This document shows, piece after piece, positions 35,470 through 44,669 of a stretch of 64,000 nucleotides of DNA. Origin of the DNA: Marisediminicola sp040546025. Lineage in GTDB: Bacteria > Actinomycetota > Actinomycetes > Actinomycetales > Microbacteriaceae. The translations under genes were made by a program, and so were the position numbers. The stretch's first letter is position 1; each line of letters begins with the position of its first letter. The notes under the pieces are model-generated. The model searched no databases. It had not been told where the DNA came from and saw nothing but the letters and a program-made list of their open reading frames with translations. Location of the stretch: NCBI RefSeq assembly GCF_040546025.1, contig NZ_JBEPNA010000001.1:62001-126000 (forward strand). Direction: 5' to 3'.

Positions 35470-36363
35470 TCACTGCCGCACCGCCGGCCGCTGCCGCACC
35501 GCCGCATCCAATTGCGGCGCCGTCGCCTCGGGCAGAACCCGCATCACCCGCCCCGCGACCCGCTGCCCATCCCGGGCGGGCGCGATGATCGTCCCGCGCC
35601 GACCCGCGGCATCCGGCGCGTCTCCGGCACCGAGCACCTGTACCCGCTCGCGGTGCTGGTGCCAGATCGCGGCGGTCCACGCGCAGAGCACCGCGTCGAG
35701 CATGTCCTCCCGGTGCTTGTAGGCGGCATCGACCAGCGGCGACGGCTCGAGCAGCGACCGCGACACCTCGTGCGAGGCGAGGTGCAGCGGGGGAGTGGCC
35801 GTGCCGAGCTCGGCCATCCGCCGGATGAGCTCATCGCACGCATCCGCCCTCGCCTGCCGCCGCAGCGCTGAGGGCAGCGACCTGTCGAATCGCTTGTACC
35901 GCGGACGCTTCTCCTCATAGCCCAGCTCGGCCATTCCGACGATGGTCGTGTACGGGTAGCACTCGAACATCGTGCGCTCGAGCGGGGCGGGCGGGCGGAT
36001 GCCGTCGGTGTAAACGAACCCGCGCGCTTCGAGCTTCATCCGCAGCGCCACACCGCCCTGCCAGCCCAGCGCGGTGTTGCTGGCGTTCGCGGCGACGTGC
36101 CAGCGCCCGTAGCCCATGCCGACCTGCCGCTCGCACAGTCGCATGCCGGAAGCGTTATGCACCACGAGCGGCGCATCGATCGCGATCACGGCGCCGGGCG
36201 TCGCGACCTTGACGATCCACTCGGCGACCGCGTCGATGCCGCGCGCCCAGCCGGCGTGCAGCACGGTGCCGGTCTCGTCGATGAGCGCGAGACCGGTCTC
36301 CTTCGCGGGGCGCGTCGCGGTGCCCTCGCCCCAGGCGAGGTCGATGCCGAGGTAGTGGGTCAT
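35470..36363 (-). CDS. DUF429 domain protein
   Basis: A 297-aa protein with the RNase H-like opening GIDLAWGEGT, a second acidic strand AVIAIDAPLVV, ERTMFECYPYTTIVGMAELGY and a late helix with DAVLCAWTAAIW. This is the DUF429 pattern; some members are predicted nucleases, but the activity is not shown. Cytosolic. ATG 36363. It is convergent with the 131-aa gene and divergent from the AtoE gene. The final residues before its stop are Arg/Pro-rich. Confidence 0.85.
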   Translation of the reverse strand: MTHYLGIDLAWGEGTATRPAKETGLALIDETGTVLHAGWARGIDAVAEWIVKVATPGAVIAIDAPLVVHNASGMRLCERQVGMGYGRWHVAANASNTALGWQGGVALRMKLEARGFVYTDGIRPPAPLERTMFECYPYTTIVGMAELGYEEKRPRYKRFDRSLPSALRRQARADACDELIRRMAELGTATPPLHLASHEVSRSLLEPSPLVDAAYKHREDMLDAVLCAWTAAIWHQHRERVQVLGAGDAPDAAGRRGTIIAPARDGQRVAGRVMRVLPEATAPQLDAAVRQRPAVRQ

Positions 36364-36495
36364 GTGCGCTTTCTCTGCGAGTGGACGGGGCCGGGGCGAG
36401 GCCCGAATCGATCAACCTGAGAGCACCCTGTTACCGTCGAGGGTCAGCGCGGATGCCCTGAAGCTACACCGTCGTAGCAATTCTGGGGGATTTCC

Positions 36496-37863
36496 ATGTC
36501 AACACGCAGCGAGAAGCGAGCGACCGGGCCGGTCGCCGCGTTCATGCGGCCGATCAACTCGCTCGTTGAGAGATTCATCCCCAGCGCCCTTGTCTTCGTG
36601 ATCGTGCTGACCGTGCTGGTGGCCATTCTGGCCCTCACACTGGCCGACGCCGGCCCGGTCGACGTCATCCGCAGCTGGGGCGACGGCCTCGTGGGCCTCC
36701 TCGCGTTCATGACCCAGATGGCGCTCGTCCTCCTCCTCGGGCGCACCCTCGCCAACACTCGGCTTGTGCGCAGGCTGCTCACCAAGCTCGGCGGCGTGCC
36801 GCGCAACGCCGTTCAGGCCTATGCTTTCGTTTTCATCGTCGCATCCATTGCCTCGCTCATCACTTGGGGTCTCGGCCTCGTCGTCGGCGGACTGCTCGCC
36901 AAGGAGGTCGCAGCCCAGCTGCGGGCCCGCGGCGTGCCGCTGCACTTCCCACTGCTCGTCGCCGCCGGATACTCGGGCTTCGTCGTCTGGCACATGGGCT
37001 ACTCCGGATCGGCCCCGCTGACCGCCGCGACCGAGGGCTCGTTCCTCGCCGAGCAGATCGGCCGCACGATCCCGCTGACCGAGACCACCTTCTCGCCCTG
37101 GAACATCCGTGCGGCCGTCGCGACCATCATTGTTGTCGCGCTCGCGCTCACCCTCGTCGCCCCGCGCAAGGACGCGCCGATCTTCGAGCTGGCCTTCGAC
37201 GCCCGCGAAGCGGATGCCGCGCCCGACGAGGTCGTGACGCCCGCCGACCGGCTCGACGCGAGCCGTATCCCGACCCTCATCATCGGGCTCGCGCTCGTGG
37301 CCTACCTCGTCGTCCACTTCGTCGGCGGAGGCACCCCAACCCTCGACATCGTCAACTGGACGTTCCTCGGCCTGATCTTCCTGCTGGTGCACAACCCCTT
37401 CGAGCTGATCCGCCTCGTGAAGGATGCCGCGTCGAACGTCGGCGACATCCTTCTGCAGTTCCCGCTGTACGCCGGAATCCTCGGCATGATGACCGGCTCC
37501 GGCCTGATCGCTGTCTTCTCGGACTTCTTCGTCGGCATCTCGACGCCGGCCACGTTCGGCCTGCTCGCGCTGCTCTCCGCGGGACTCGTCAACTTCTTCG
37601 TGCCCTCCGGAGGCGGGCAGTTCGCCGTGCAGGGGCCGATCATGCTGGATGCCGCGGAGCGCCTCGGCGTCGATCCGTCGGTCGCGATCATGGCCGTGTC
37701 GTATGGCGACCAGTGGACGAACATGATCCAGCCGTTCTGGGCGCTGCCGCTGCTCGCGATCGCGGGTTTGAAGATCCGCGACATCCTGGGCTACACGACT
37801 GTGACGTTTCTGGCCGCGGGGCTCGTGTTCGCGGCGACGATGCTGATCGTGGGCGCCGGGTAG
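36496..37863 (+). CDS. Short-chain fatty acid transporter (AtoE family)
   Basis: A 455-aa protein with about 12 membrane segments. Family stretches: FIPSALVFVIVLTVLVAILAL near the start, GWHMGYSGSAPL-like sequence in WHMGYSGSAP, GLVNFFVPSGGGQFAVQGPI, and MAVSYGDQWTNMIQPFWALPLL. These fit the AtoE/short-chain fatty acid importer. ATG 36496 follows GGGGGA. Likely takes up acetoacetate/butyrate-size acids. It stands alone; no atoAD genes nearby. Confidence 0.92.
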   Translation: MSTRSEKRATGPVAAFMRPINSLVERFIPSALVFVIVLTVLVAILALTLADAGPVDVIRSWGDGLVGLLAFMTQMALVLLLGRTLANTRLVRRLLTKLGGVPRNAVQAYAFVFIVASIASLITWGLGLVVGGLLAKEVAAQLRARGVPLHFPLLVAAGYSGFVVWHMGYSGSAPLTAATEGSFLAEQIGRTIPLTETTFSPWNIRAAVATIIVVALALTLVAPRKDAPIFELAFDAREADAAPDEVVTPADRLDASRIPTLIIGLALVAYLVVHFVGGGTPTLDIVNWTFLGLIFLLVHNPFELIRLVKDAASNVGDILLQFPLYAGILGMMTGSGLIAVFSDFFVGISTPATFGLLALLSAGLVNFFVPSGGGQFAVQGPIMLDAAERLGVDPSVAIMAVSYGDQWTNMIQPFWALPLLAIAGLKIRDILGYTTVTFLAAGLVFAATMLIVGAG

Positions 37864-37931
37864 CGGATGCTGCGGACGCGGCGCTCGTCCGCACGGGTGC
37901 TGTCGCGCGGGCCGCGACCGCTCCCGCGGGC

Positions 37932-37977
37932 GCTGTTCACTCATGCGGCTGTTATCGCACCCGCATGAGTGAACAGC
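37932..37977 (+). repeat. Dispersed palindromic element, copy C
   Basis: Perfect 17-bp arms (GCTGTTCACTCATGCGG and complement) with the 12-base loop CTGTTATCGCAC. The best-preserved palindrome of the family; note that base changes in the arms relative to copy G (CGCG to ATGC) are compensated on the other side. Plus orientation, between convergent genes. Confidence 0.85.
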
Positions 37978-38006
37978 ATGCGCGCGAGCGTTGCGCATCC
38001 GCGGAC

Positions 38007-38363
38007 CTACGCCAGCCCATCGCCAGGAGCCAGCGCCGCCCGCACCTCGACGAACCGCACCAGGAAGCGGCGCTCGTCGAGCTTCTTGCGTCGCATCCAG
38101 CTCGTCACCTCGTCATTGCTCTTGCTCGCATTGCACGGCCCGCAGGCCGGCACGATGTTGCCGAGCGTGTAGCGCCCGCCGCGCGAGATGGGTTGCACGC
38201 AATCGCGCTGCAGCGCCCGGTCGGATGCCCCGCAATACGCGCATCCGCCCCACAGTTCCTGCAGGGTCGCCCACTGCTCCGGAGTCAGGTCGTGCTCGAC
38301 CAGGGCCATGCGCCGCGTGCGGCGGCGGGCGGCCTTGGCGGCGCGGCTGTTCGGGTGGGGCAC
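38007..38363 (-). CDS. Small HNH endonuclease domain protein, 118 aa
   Basis: Compact HNH nuclease: Cys pair in CAYCGASD, then DCVQPISRGGRYTLGNIVPACGPCNASKS with the His-less variant centre and the second Cys pair CGPC. GTG 38363 gives a basic head (NSRAAKAARRRTRRM) suited to DNA binding; the frame opens earlier but the upstream residues are low-complexity. The usual first His of HNH is replaced (DCVQPIS), so activity is uncertain. Divergent from a secreted protein gene. Confidence 0.75.
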   Translation of the reverse strand: MPHPNSRAAKAARRRTRRMALVEHDLTPEQWATLQELWGGCAYCGASDRALQRDCVQPISRGGRYTLGNIVPACGPCNASKSNDEVTSWMRRKKLDERRFLVRFVEVRAALAPGDGLA

Positions 38364-38528
38364 AGGAATCAGCGTAGGCGGATGCCGGGGCAGCGGAGTC
38401 AAGACCCGAGTTCCCTCCTCCTTGACAGGCCCCCCGAGCGCGGTGCTACCGTGCGCTATCGGCATCCGTTCGGCTCGGGGGGATGCGCGGGATGCCCGTT
38501 CCATGATCCAGGAAAGGGATGTTGCAAA

Positions 38529-38873
38529 ATGAAATCCATGAAGGCAATTGGAGCGGCGGGACTCGTCGCCGTCGCCTCGGCGGTACTCGTCCTCGTCGGC
38601 GCAACTCCGGCGATGGCCGCCCACACGCACGTCATGAAATTAGGCAACGGGAGTTGCGTCGTGATCGCCGAGGGCTCGGGTGAGGCCTCGGTCGAACTTC
38701 CCGCGGCCGTGTTCGACAACAACCCCAACGTGGACGTCGGCCAGGTCGCCGGGCGGATGCACCCGCTGCACGTCCTGGTGCATCTGGGCACACCCGGTGA
38801 GCAGCAGAAACTCTACGTGCTGGGCTCGCCCGCTGCGATCGCCGCGTGCGGCACGGACTTCGTCAACCGGTAG
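38529..38873 (+). CDS. Small secreted protein, 114 aa
   Basis: Signal peptide of about 30 residues (MKSMKAIGAAGLVAVASAVL, cut after AMAA) and a mature domain of about 84 residues with two Cys. ATG 38529 follows AAAGGGA. The mature part (HTHVMKLGNGSCVVIAEGSGEASVELP) has no family I recognise. Outside or cell-wall location. A TTGACA-like -35 occurs near 38424. Confidence 0.7.
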   Translation: MKSMKAIGAAGLVAVASAVLVLVGATPAMAAHTHVMKLGNGSCVVIAEGSGEASVELPAAVFDNNPNVDVGQVAGRMHPLHVLVHLGTPGEQQKLYVLGSPAAIAACGTDFVNR

Positions 38874-39162
38874 CGAGGCGGCGCAACTCGCACCTGACAG
38901 TCGGCCCGGGCAGAGGATTCCGGCGCCCACACGAATGTCACGGCCTCCCCGCAGCCAGAGCGCGTCGGCAAGGGGAACGCCGTCCATTCTCCTGCGCCCA
39001 CGTCGCCGGCCGTGGTCACGGCCGCACGAGAATCGTCAAAAAGTTTTCAACAACCCCATGTGCCACAGTCCGCGCCGAGAATACACTGGTGGCGCTTCCG
39101 ATCCTGTCTCTGGGCCACCCGACCTCACGCAGGATCGGGCTGACCCAGATGGGATTACAACC

Positions 39163-40041
39163 ATGTTCAGAAAGCTAGCCTTGGCCGCCGGCGTCGCGAC
39201 CGTCGCATTGATGAGTGTCGCGCTTCCCGCGTATGCCGCACCACTCTCCGGAGCCATCTTCACGACCGATAGTTCCGGCACACCGGTCAATCTGAATATC
39301 TACCAGGATAAGCAGGACGTCTATCTGAACGGCGGACCCGGAATCAACGCGCCGGACAGTGCCGCCGGGCTCCCCGCGGACATTTACTCGTTCCAAGTCA
39401 CTGACCCCTCGGGCAGGACGCTTCTCTCCAGCGATGCAGTCTCCTGCCGACAGTTCAGCGTCAACGCCCTCGGCGTCATAGACGACGTCGTCGGTGCCTG
39501 TGTGCATGCCACGGGTTCCGACGGTGAGGACGGCGGTGCAACGGTGCAAATGTTCCCCTACGCCGACACTCCGAACAACGGGGGGGTCTACAAGGTCTGG
39601 GTGACACCGACCTCGCAACTGGATTGTTCCGCACCCGGCAACAAAAACTGCTTTGTGCCGAGATTCAGCAAGACCGACAATTTCAAGGTCCGTGACTCGC
39701 GAATCGTGGAGATCGACACGCGCTTCTGGAAGCACGGCTCTCCCGAGCCGGTGGACGGACTGCTCGCAGTGTGGACCGACACCAACGGCGCCAGCAACGA
39801 CAAGTACTCCGAGTACAACCCGGCTATCCTCGCCTTCCACGAGGCCCACGTCGAGGCTGCCGAGCAGGGAACTCACACGATTCAGGTGAGCGACCAGAGC
39901 GGCTGCACGATCGATTATGTTCTTGGGGCGAATGGGAAGACGTACATTCCCGCCGGCGGAACCGTGCTGGTCCCGGTCGTTGTAAAAAACCACAGCGCGG
40001 GCAACGCCACGTACTTCGTCGACGTGTACTGCACCGAATGA
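39163..40041 (+). CDS. Secreted protein of unknown function, 292 aa
   Basis: Signal peptide of about 26 residues (FRKLALAAGVATVALMSVAL, cut at AYA-AP). The mature protein is beta-rich and Cys-containing with SGRTLLSSDAVSCRQFSVNA and VWVTPTSQLDCSAPGNKNC, and ends with a stretch like an Ig-like or SpaA-type domain (GTHTIQVSDQSGCTIDYV). Third codon positions carry more A/T than neighbours, a possible sign of transfer. A TACACT -10 box is at 39082-39087. The preceding 289-base gap shows nothing else. Followed by a strong terminator. Confidence 0.75.
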   Translation: MFRKLALAAGVATVALMSVALPAYAAPLSGAIFTTDSSGTPVNLNIYQDKQDVYLNGGPGINAPDSAAGLPADIYSFQVTDPSGRTLLSSDAVSCRQFSVNALGVIDDVVGACVHATGSDGEDGGATVQMFPYADTPNNGGVYKVWVTPTSQLDCSAPGNKNCFVPRFSKTDNFKVRDSRIVEIDTRFWKHGSPEPVDGLLAVWTDTNGASNDKYSEYNPAILAFHEAHVEAAEQGTHTIQVSDQSGCTIDYVLGANGKTYIPAGGTVLVPVVVKNHSAGNATYFVDVYCTE

Positions 40042-40067
40042 GGAAGCGAATGGCTCGCTGATCGGCT

Positions 40068-40103
40068 GATGGCGGCGGCACCGACTGCGGTGCCGCCGCC
40101 ATC
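40068..40103 (+). terminator. Strong hairpin after the secreted-protein gene
   Basis: A perfect 16-bp stem (GATGGCGGCGGCACCG and complement) with loop ACTG, 26 bases after the stop. T tract short. Confidence 0.8.
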
Positions 40104-40200
40104 TGCTGTCGTGCGGGACATCGTCGCCGAGGAGCGCCCCCGGATCGACCGGCGAACTGCGTCAAGGGATAGGCACACGCGCAGTGAGCAAACATTTCCA

Positions 40201-40258
40201 TTGACATCTACAAAAACGTTCATGTAACCTCAATCCACCAACCACAAAAACGTTTTTG
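40201..40258 (+). promoter_or_regulatory. lacI-type promoter with two LacI operators
   Basis: TTGACA (-35) at 40201-40206 is near consensus. Operator 1 is AAAAACGTTCAT (40212-40223), placed between -35 and the -10 region; operator 2 is the perfect palindrome CAAAAACGTTTTTG (40245-40258). The CG centres are 34 bp apart, about three helical turns. This is the classic arrangement for LacI-family autoregulation of the next operon. Confidence 0.85.
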
Positions 40259-40271
40259 GAGGAGTTCGACG

Positions 40272-41315
40272 ATGAGCAACCGAGTGGGAATCAGGGACGT
40301 GGCGGCCGCGGCCGGCGTGTCTGTCACCACCGTGTCGCACGCGCTGAGCGGCGGCGGCGCTCTCAGCGAGGGAACCCGCCAGCGTGTGCGGGCCATCGCC
40401 AGGGATCTTCGCTACGCCCCCAACCGCCTTGCGAGCGGACTGCGCAGCAGCCGGTCGCAAACCATCGGGTTCGTCAGCGACGAAATTGCGACCACGCCGT
40501 TCGCCGGCCGCGTCGTGCTCGGTGCGCAGGAGGCAGCGGCGGAGTTCGATTGGGTGCTCATGGTCGTCAACTCCAATCTGGATCCTGATCTCGAGAGTCG
40601 CGAGATCCGCGCCCTGCTCCAGCACCAAGTCGACGGCATTGTCTACGCCCGCATGTACCACCAGAAGGTCGTTCTTCCCGATACGCTCGCGAGCGTGCCG
40701 ACCGTGCTGCTCGACGCGGAGAGCGATGCGGTGGCGATCTCCTCGGTCGTTCCCGACGAGTGGGGCGCGGCGCGGATCGCGATCGAGCACCTCATTGCAG
40801 CGGGCCACCGTCGCATCGGGTACCTCGCCAATGAGGACGACATCCCCGCGACCCACAGCCGCCTCGCTGGTTACCGCGACACCCTGAACGCCAACGGAAT
40901 CGCCTTCGACGAGTCGCTCGTCGCGACGAGTGGGTCGACCGCCCAAGGGGGTCGCGCGGCGGCATCAGCCCTGCTGTCTCGGCGCGAGCGGCCGACCGCG
41001 CTCTTCTGCTTCAACGACCAGATGGCCATGGGCGCGTACCAGGCTGCATCGCTCGCCGGGCTCAGCATCCCGCACGACCTGTCGCTCGTCGGCGTCGACA
41101 ACTTCGAACTGATCGCCGGCGCACTGTTCCCCGGGCTGACCACCGTCGCACTTCCGCACTTCGAGATGGGGCAGTGGGCGATCCGTCGACTCCGCGCCGA
41201 GCTCGATGCCGACGACACCCTCCAGCCGGAACACGCGCGCCTCGTCTGTCCCCTTGTGCAACGAGAATCGGTTGCCCCGCCCCGCGATGACGCGAGCGCG
41301 GGGCAACCGCACTAG
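40272..41315 (+). CDS. LacI-family transcriptional regulator
   Basis: 347 aa. N-terminal LacI helix-turn-helix (GIRDVAAAAGVSVTTVSHALS, residues about 5-25) and hinge (YAPNRLASGLRS), followed by a sugar-binding domain (about 60-330; FNDQMAMGAYQAASLAGLSIPHDLSLVGVDNFE). ATG 40272 follows GGAGGAG. Two operators lie just upstream, so it probably controls itself and the following ABC importer and hydrolase, which are on the same strand 81 bases downstream. Inducer unknown, probably a fructoside or other glycoside. Confidence 0.95.
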   Translation: MSNRVGIRDVAAAAGVSVTTVSHALSGGGALSEGTRQRVRAIARDLRYAPNRLASGLRSSRSQTIGFVSDEIATTPFAGRVVLGAQEAAAEFDWVLMVVNSNLDPDLESREIRALLQHQVDGIVYARMYHQKVVLPDTLASVPTVLLDAESDAVAISSVVPDEWGAARIAIEHLIAAGHRRIGYLANEDDIPATHSRLAGYRDTLNANGIAFDESLVATSGSTAQGGRAAASALLSRRERPTALFCFNDQMAMGAYQAASLAGLSIPHDLSLVGVDNFELIAGALFPGLTTVALPHFEMGQWAIRRLRAELDADDTLQPEHARLVCPLVQRESVAPPRDDASAGQPH

Positions 41316-41396
41316 CTTCACGGCCGCTGAAACGACCGTGACGATCGGCCACTCCCGCCGATGATCCACCCTGACACCCAACCAAAGGAACCAAGA

Positions 41397-42692
41397 ATGA
41401 AGCTCGCAAAGAAGCGCCTGATCGCGGCAAGTCTAGCCGCGGCATCCGTCGTCGCCACCCTGGCCGGCTGCGCGACCACACCTTCCGGCGGGTCGGATGG
41501 CGCCGACGGCGTGCTGACCCTGTGGACGCACAATGCCGGAAACCCGGCAGAGCTCGAGGCGATCGAGGCGATCGTCGCGGACTACAACGCCAGCCAGGCC
41601 GACACGAAGATCGAGGTGCAGGCGTTCCCGCAGGGCTCCTACAATGACTCCGTCGTGGCCGCCGCGGCCGCGAACAAGCTGCCCTGCATCGTCGACATCG
41701 ATGGGCCCAACGTGCCCAACTGGGCCTGGGCCAAGTACCTCGCACCCCTCGAACTCAGCGTCGACCTCGACAAGAACCTGCCGAGCACGCTCGGCGTCTG
41801 GAACGACGAGACCTACTCCGTGGGCTACTACGACGTGGCCCTGGCCACCTTCGCCCGCAAGTCCGTGCTCGAGGACGCCGGCATCCGCATCGCGACGATG
41901 GAGGAGCCGTGGACTGCCGAGGAGTTCGATGACGCGCTTGAGACCCTCAAGGCGGACGGGAGCTGGGACTACCCGCTCGACCTCGGCACCGCCGGCACCG
42001 GGGAATGGCTGCCCTACGCCTACTCGCCGTTCCTCCAGTCCTTCGGAGGCGACCTGATCGACCGCTCCGACTTCCAGAGCGCCGAGGGAGTGATCAACGG
42101 CGAGGAGGCCATCGCCTGGGCCGAGTGGTTCCAGGGCGTCATCGAGAACGAGTACGCCGCGGCGAAGAGCGGCGAGGACTCCACGCTCGACTTCCAGAAC
42201 GGCCAAAGCGCGATCCTCTACACCGGCAGCTGGGCCGCCACCAGCACCCGCGAGGTGCTCGGCGACGACCTCGTCGTCATGCCGACAGTCGACTTCGGCA
42301 CCGGTCCGAAGATCGGCGGCGGCTCGTGGCAGTGGGGCGTGACGACCGGATGCGCGGACGCCGAAGCCGCCATGGACTACCTGTCGTTCTCGCTGCAGCC
42401 GAAGTACATCGCCGCGGTGTCCGAGGCGACCGGCACGATCCCCGCCACGGTCGAGGCCGCCGCGCTCGTGCCCGGGTATGAGGAGGGTGGCGAGCTCGCC
42501 GTGTTCCGGGAGTTCTCCGAGGCCTATGCGGTGCTGCGCCCGGAGACCCCGGCGTACCCGTTCATCGCGACCGAGTTCGCCAAGGCGACCCAGGACATCA
42601 TCAACGGCGGAGACCCGCAGAAGACCCTGGACGCCGCCGCGAAGGCGATCGACCAGAACATCAAGTCCAACGACGGATTCACTCAGGAATAG
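41397..42692 (+). CDS. Sugar ABC transporter substrate-binding lipoprotein (second operon)
   Basis: 431-aa lipoprotein. Signal peptide with lipobox TLAGC (Cys about residue 25), then a family 1 solute-binding fold: VLTLWTHNAGNPAELEAIEAIV, NGQSAILYTGSWAATSTREVLG, and GGGSWQWGVTTG. ATG 41397 follows AAAGGAACC. It is the first structural gene of the LacI-controlled operon. Followed by an intercistronic hairpin that may give it a higher mRNA level than the permeases. Confidence 0.93.
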   Translation: MKLAKKRLIAASLAAASVVATLAGCATTPSGGSDGADGVLTLWTHNAGNPAELEAIEAIVADYNASQADTKIEVQAFPQGSYNDSVVAAAAANKLPCIVDIDGPNVPNWAWAKYLAPLELSVDLDKNLPSTLGVWNDETYSVGYYDVALATFARKSVLEDAGIRIATMEEPWTAEEFDDALETLKADGSWDYPLDLGTAGTGEWLPYAYSPFLQSFGGDLIDRSDFQSAEGVINGEEAIAWAEWFQGVIENEYAAAKSGEDSTLDFQNGQSAILYTGSWAATSTREVLGDDLVVMPTVDFGTGPKIGGGSWQWGVTTGCADAEAAMDYLSFSLQPKYIAAVSEATGTIPATVEAAALVPGYEEGGELAVFREFSEAYAVLRPETPAYPFIATEFAKATQDIINGGDPQKTLDAAAKAIDQNIKSNDGFTQE

Positions 42693-42698
42693 CCCGTC

Positions 42699-42730
42699 TC
42701 GAGGGCGCGTCAGGTATGGCGCGCCCTCGA
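42699..42730 (+). terminator. Intercistronic hairpin after the binding-protein gene
   Basis: An 11-bp perfect stem (TCGAGGGCGCG and complement) with a 10-base loop. No T tract. Probably mRNA stabiliser or attenuator that keeps the binding protein in excess over the permeases. Confidence 0.7.
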
Positions 42731-42750
42731 CTCCGGCTGAGAGGAAAACC

Positions 42751-43704
42751 ATGACTTCCGCAACGGCGCCAGAGTTGGCGCGAACACCTTCGGCATCCGC
42801 CCCGACCAGCACCAAGCGCAAGCGCGGCAGGAGCGAACGCCGCGAGGAGATCGTCGGTCTCACGATGCTTGCGCCGGGAGTGCTGCTGCTCGTCGTCTTC
42901 ATCTTCGTGCCGGCGCTGCTCGCCTTCGGGCTCGCCTTCACGAACGCGCGCCTGGTCTCGCCGTACCCCGCATCGTTCAGCGGCCTCGAGAACTTCGCCC
43001 GCCTGTTCGCCGACGAGGCGTTCTTCCGCGCATTGCTCAATGTGGCCTATTTCGCGATCGTCGTCGTGCCTCTGCAGGCTGGTCTCGCGCTCGTTATGGC
43101 GCTGCTCATCAACGTTCAGACCAAGGGCACCACCTTTTTCCGCACGGTGTACTTCCTGCCCGTCGTCACGTCGATGGTCGTCGTGTCGCTCCTCTGGCTG
43201 TTCATGTACCGCCAGGACGGCCTGGTGAACATCATCATCGGACGACTCTCGTTCGGGCTGATCGAAGGCCCGGACTGGCTCAACGACACCGCCACGTCGA
43301 TGCCCGCGATCATCCTGATGTCCGTGTGGCAGGGGGTCGGGTTCCACATGATCATCTGGCTCTCGGGCCTGCAGACGATCTCGGCCGAGCTGTACGAGGC
43401 GGCCGACATCGACGGGGTGACGCGCTGGCAGCGATTCCGGTACATCACCTGGCCGGGCCTCAGCGCCACCAGGAGCCTCATCCTCGTCACCATCACGATC
43501 GGCGCGCTGAGCCTGTTCACCCAGGTGAGTGTCATGACCCAGGGTGGCCCGCTCAACTCGACGACGACGGTCGTGTACGAAGCCGTCGAATCCGGGTTCA
43601 GGCAGCAGGAAACGGGATACGCATCCGCGATCTCGCTCGTCTTCTTCGCGATCGTGCTCGCCATCGCCGCGATCCAGCGTTACCTGACCCGAGAGAAGGT
43701 GTGA
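42751..43704 (+). CDS. Sugar ABC transporter permease (MalF type, second operon)
   Basis: 317-aa protein with six membrane segments. EAA motif: YEAADIDGVTRWQRFRYITW (about residues 216-236). A basic 30-residue head (TKRKRGRSERREE) precedes the first helix. ATG 42751 follows GAGGAAAA. One base before the start of the next gene's region; its TGA is directly followed by the next ATG, so translation is coupled. Confidence 0.95.
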   Translation: MTSATAPELARTPSASAPTSTKRKRGRSERREEIVGLTMLAPGVLLLVVFIFVPALLAFGLAFTNARLVSPYPASFSGLENFARLFADEAFFRALLNVAYFAIVVVPLQAGLALVMALLINVQTKGTTFFRTVYFLPVVTSMVVVSLLWLFMYRQDGLVNIIIGRLSFGLIEGPDWLNDTATSMPAIILMSVWQGVGFHMIIWLSGLQTISAELYEAADIDGVTRWQRFRYITWPGLSATRSLILVTITIGALSLFTQVSVMTQGGPLNSTTTVVYEAVESGFRQQETGYASAISLVFFAIVLAIAAIQRYLTREKV

Positions 43705-43705
43705 C

Positions 43706-44665
43706 ATGGTCGTCATCCACCCTGTCGCCGCCCCGCCGGTCGCGTCCCCGGTCGGCCCACCGGCACGGCGCCGCACGACAAGGTCGGCCCGCACGCGCGG
43801 CTCCCGTCCCGGCGTCCTGAGCCTGCTCGCGCGCATCGCACTCGCCGTGGTCTTCCTGTTCCCGATCCTGTTCATGTTCGTCTCGTCGCTCAAACCCGAC
43901 CAGCAGATCTTCGGCGACCTCTCGTCGATCGCCGCCTTCCTGCCGGTCGGCAACATCTCGATGGACAACTATGTGGCCGTCTTCGACCGGGTGCCGGCCG
44001 CCAGGTTCCTGATCAACTCGATCGGGATCTCGGTCGTCACGGTCGCCCTCGGGGTGCTCATCAACAGCCTCGCCGCGTTCGCCCTGTCGAGGATGCGCGT
44101 ACGCGGAAAGTCGGTCATCCTCACCCTCATCATCGCGACGCTCATCGTGCCCTTCGAGACCCTCGCGCTGCCGCTCGTGTGGTGGGTGAACCAGCTTCCG
44201 GCGTTCCAGTTGGATGCCTCCGGCTTCGCATTCACGCAGGGCTGGCTCGACAGCTATCAGGTGCAGATCATCCCCTTCATCGCCAACGCCTTCTCGATCT
44301 ACCTATTCCATCAATATTTCGAGTCGATTCCCAAGGAGCTCGACGAGGCCGCCCGGATGGATGGTGCCGGCTGGTTCCGCATCTACCGCAAGGTGGTCAT
44401 GCCGCTGTCGGGGCCGGCGATCGCCACGGTTGCGATCCTCACCTTCCTTCCCGCGTGGAATTCCTACCTGTGGCCGCTCATGGTCGTTCAGAGCGAGGAG
44501 TTGCGGCCGGTCATGGTCGGCGTGCAGTACTTCTTCCAGCTCAACGTCTCCTGGGGCGAGGTGATGGCGTACACCTCGCTCATCACGCTGCCGGTGGTCG
44601 CCCTGTTCATCGCGTTCCAACGCTCATTCGTCAACAGCATCGCGTCCAGCGGTGTGAAGGGATAG
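43706..44665 (+). CDS. Sugar ABC transporter permease (MalG type, second operon)
   Basis: 319-aa partner permease with six membrane segments and EAA motif LDEAARMDGAGWFRIYRKVVMPL (about residues 214-236). ATG 43706 is one base after the previous stop. Ends SSGVKG. The GH32-like gene begins 4 bases later. Confidence 0.95.
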   Translation: MVVIHPVAAPPVASPVGPPARRRTTRSARTRGSRPGVLSLLARIALAVVFLFPILFMFVSSLKPDQQIFGDLSSIAAFLPVGNISMDNYVAVFDRVPAARFLINSIGISVVTVALGVLINSLAAFALSRMRVRGKSVILTLIIATLIVPFETLALPLVWWVNQLPAFQLDASGFAFTQGWLDSYQVQIIPFIANAFSIYLFHQYFESIPKELDEAARMDGAGWFRIYRKVVMPLSGPAIATVAILTFLPAWNSYLWPLMVVQSEELRPVMVGVQYFFQLNVSWGEVMAYTSLITLPVVALFIAFQRSFVNSIASSGVKG

Positions 44666-44669
44666 AAAC

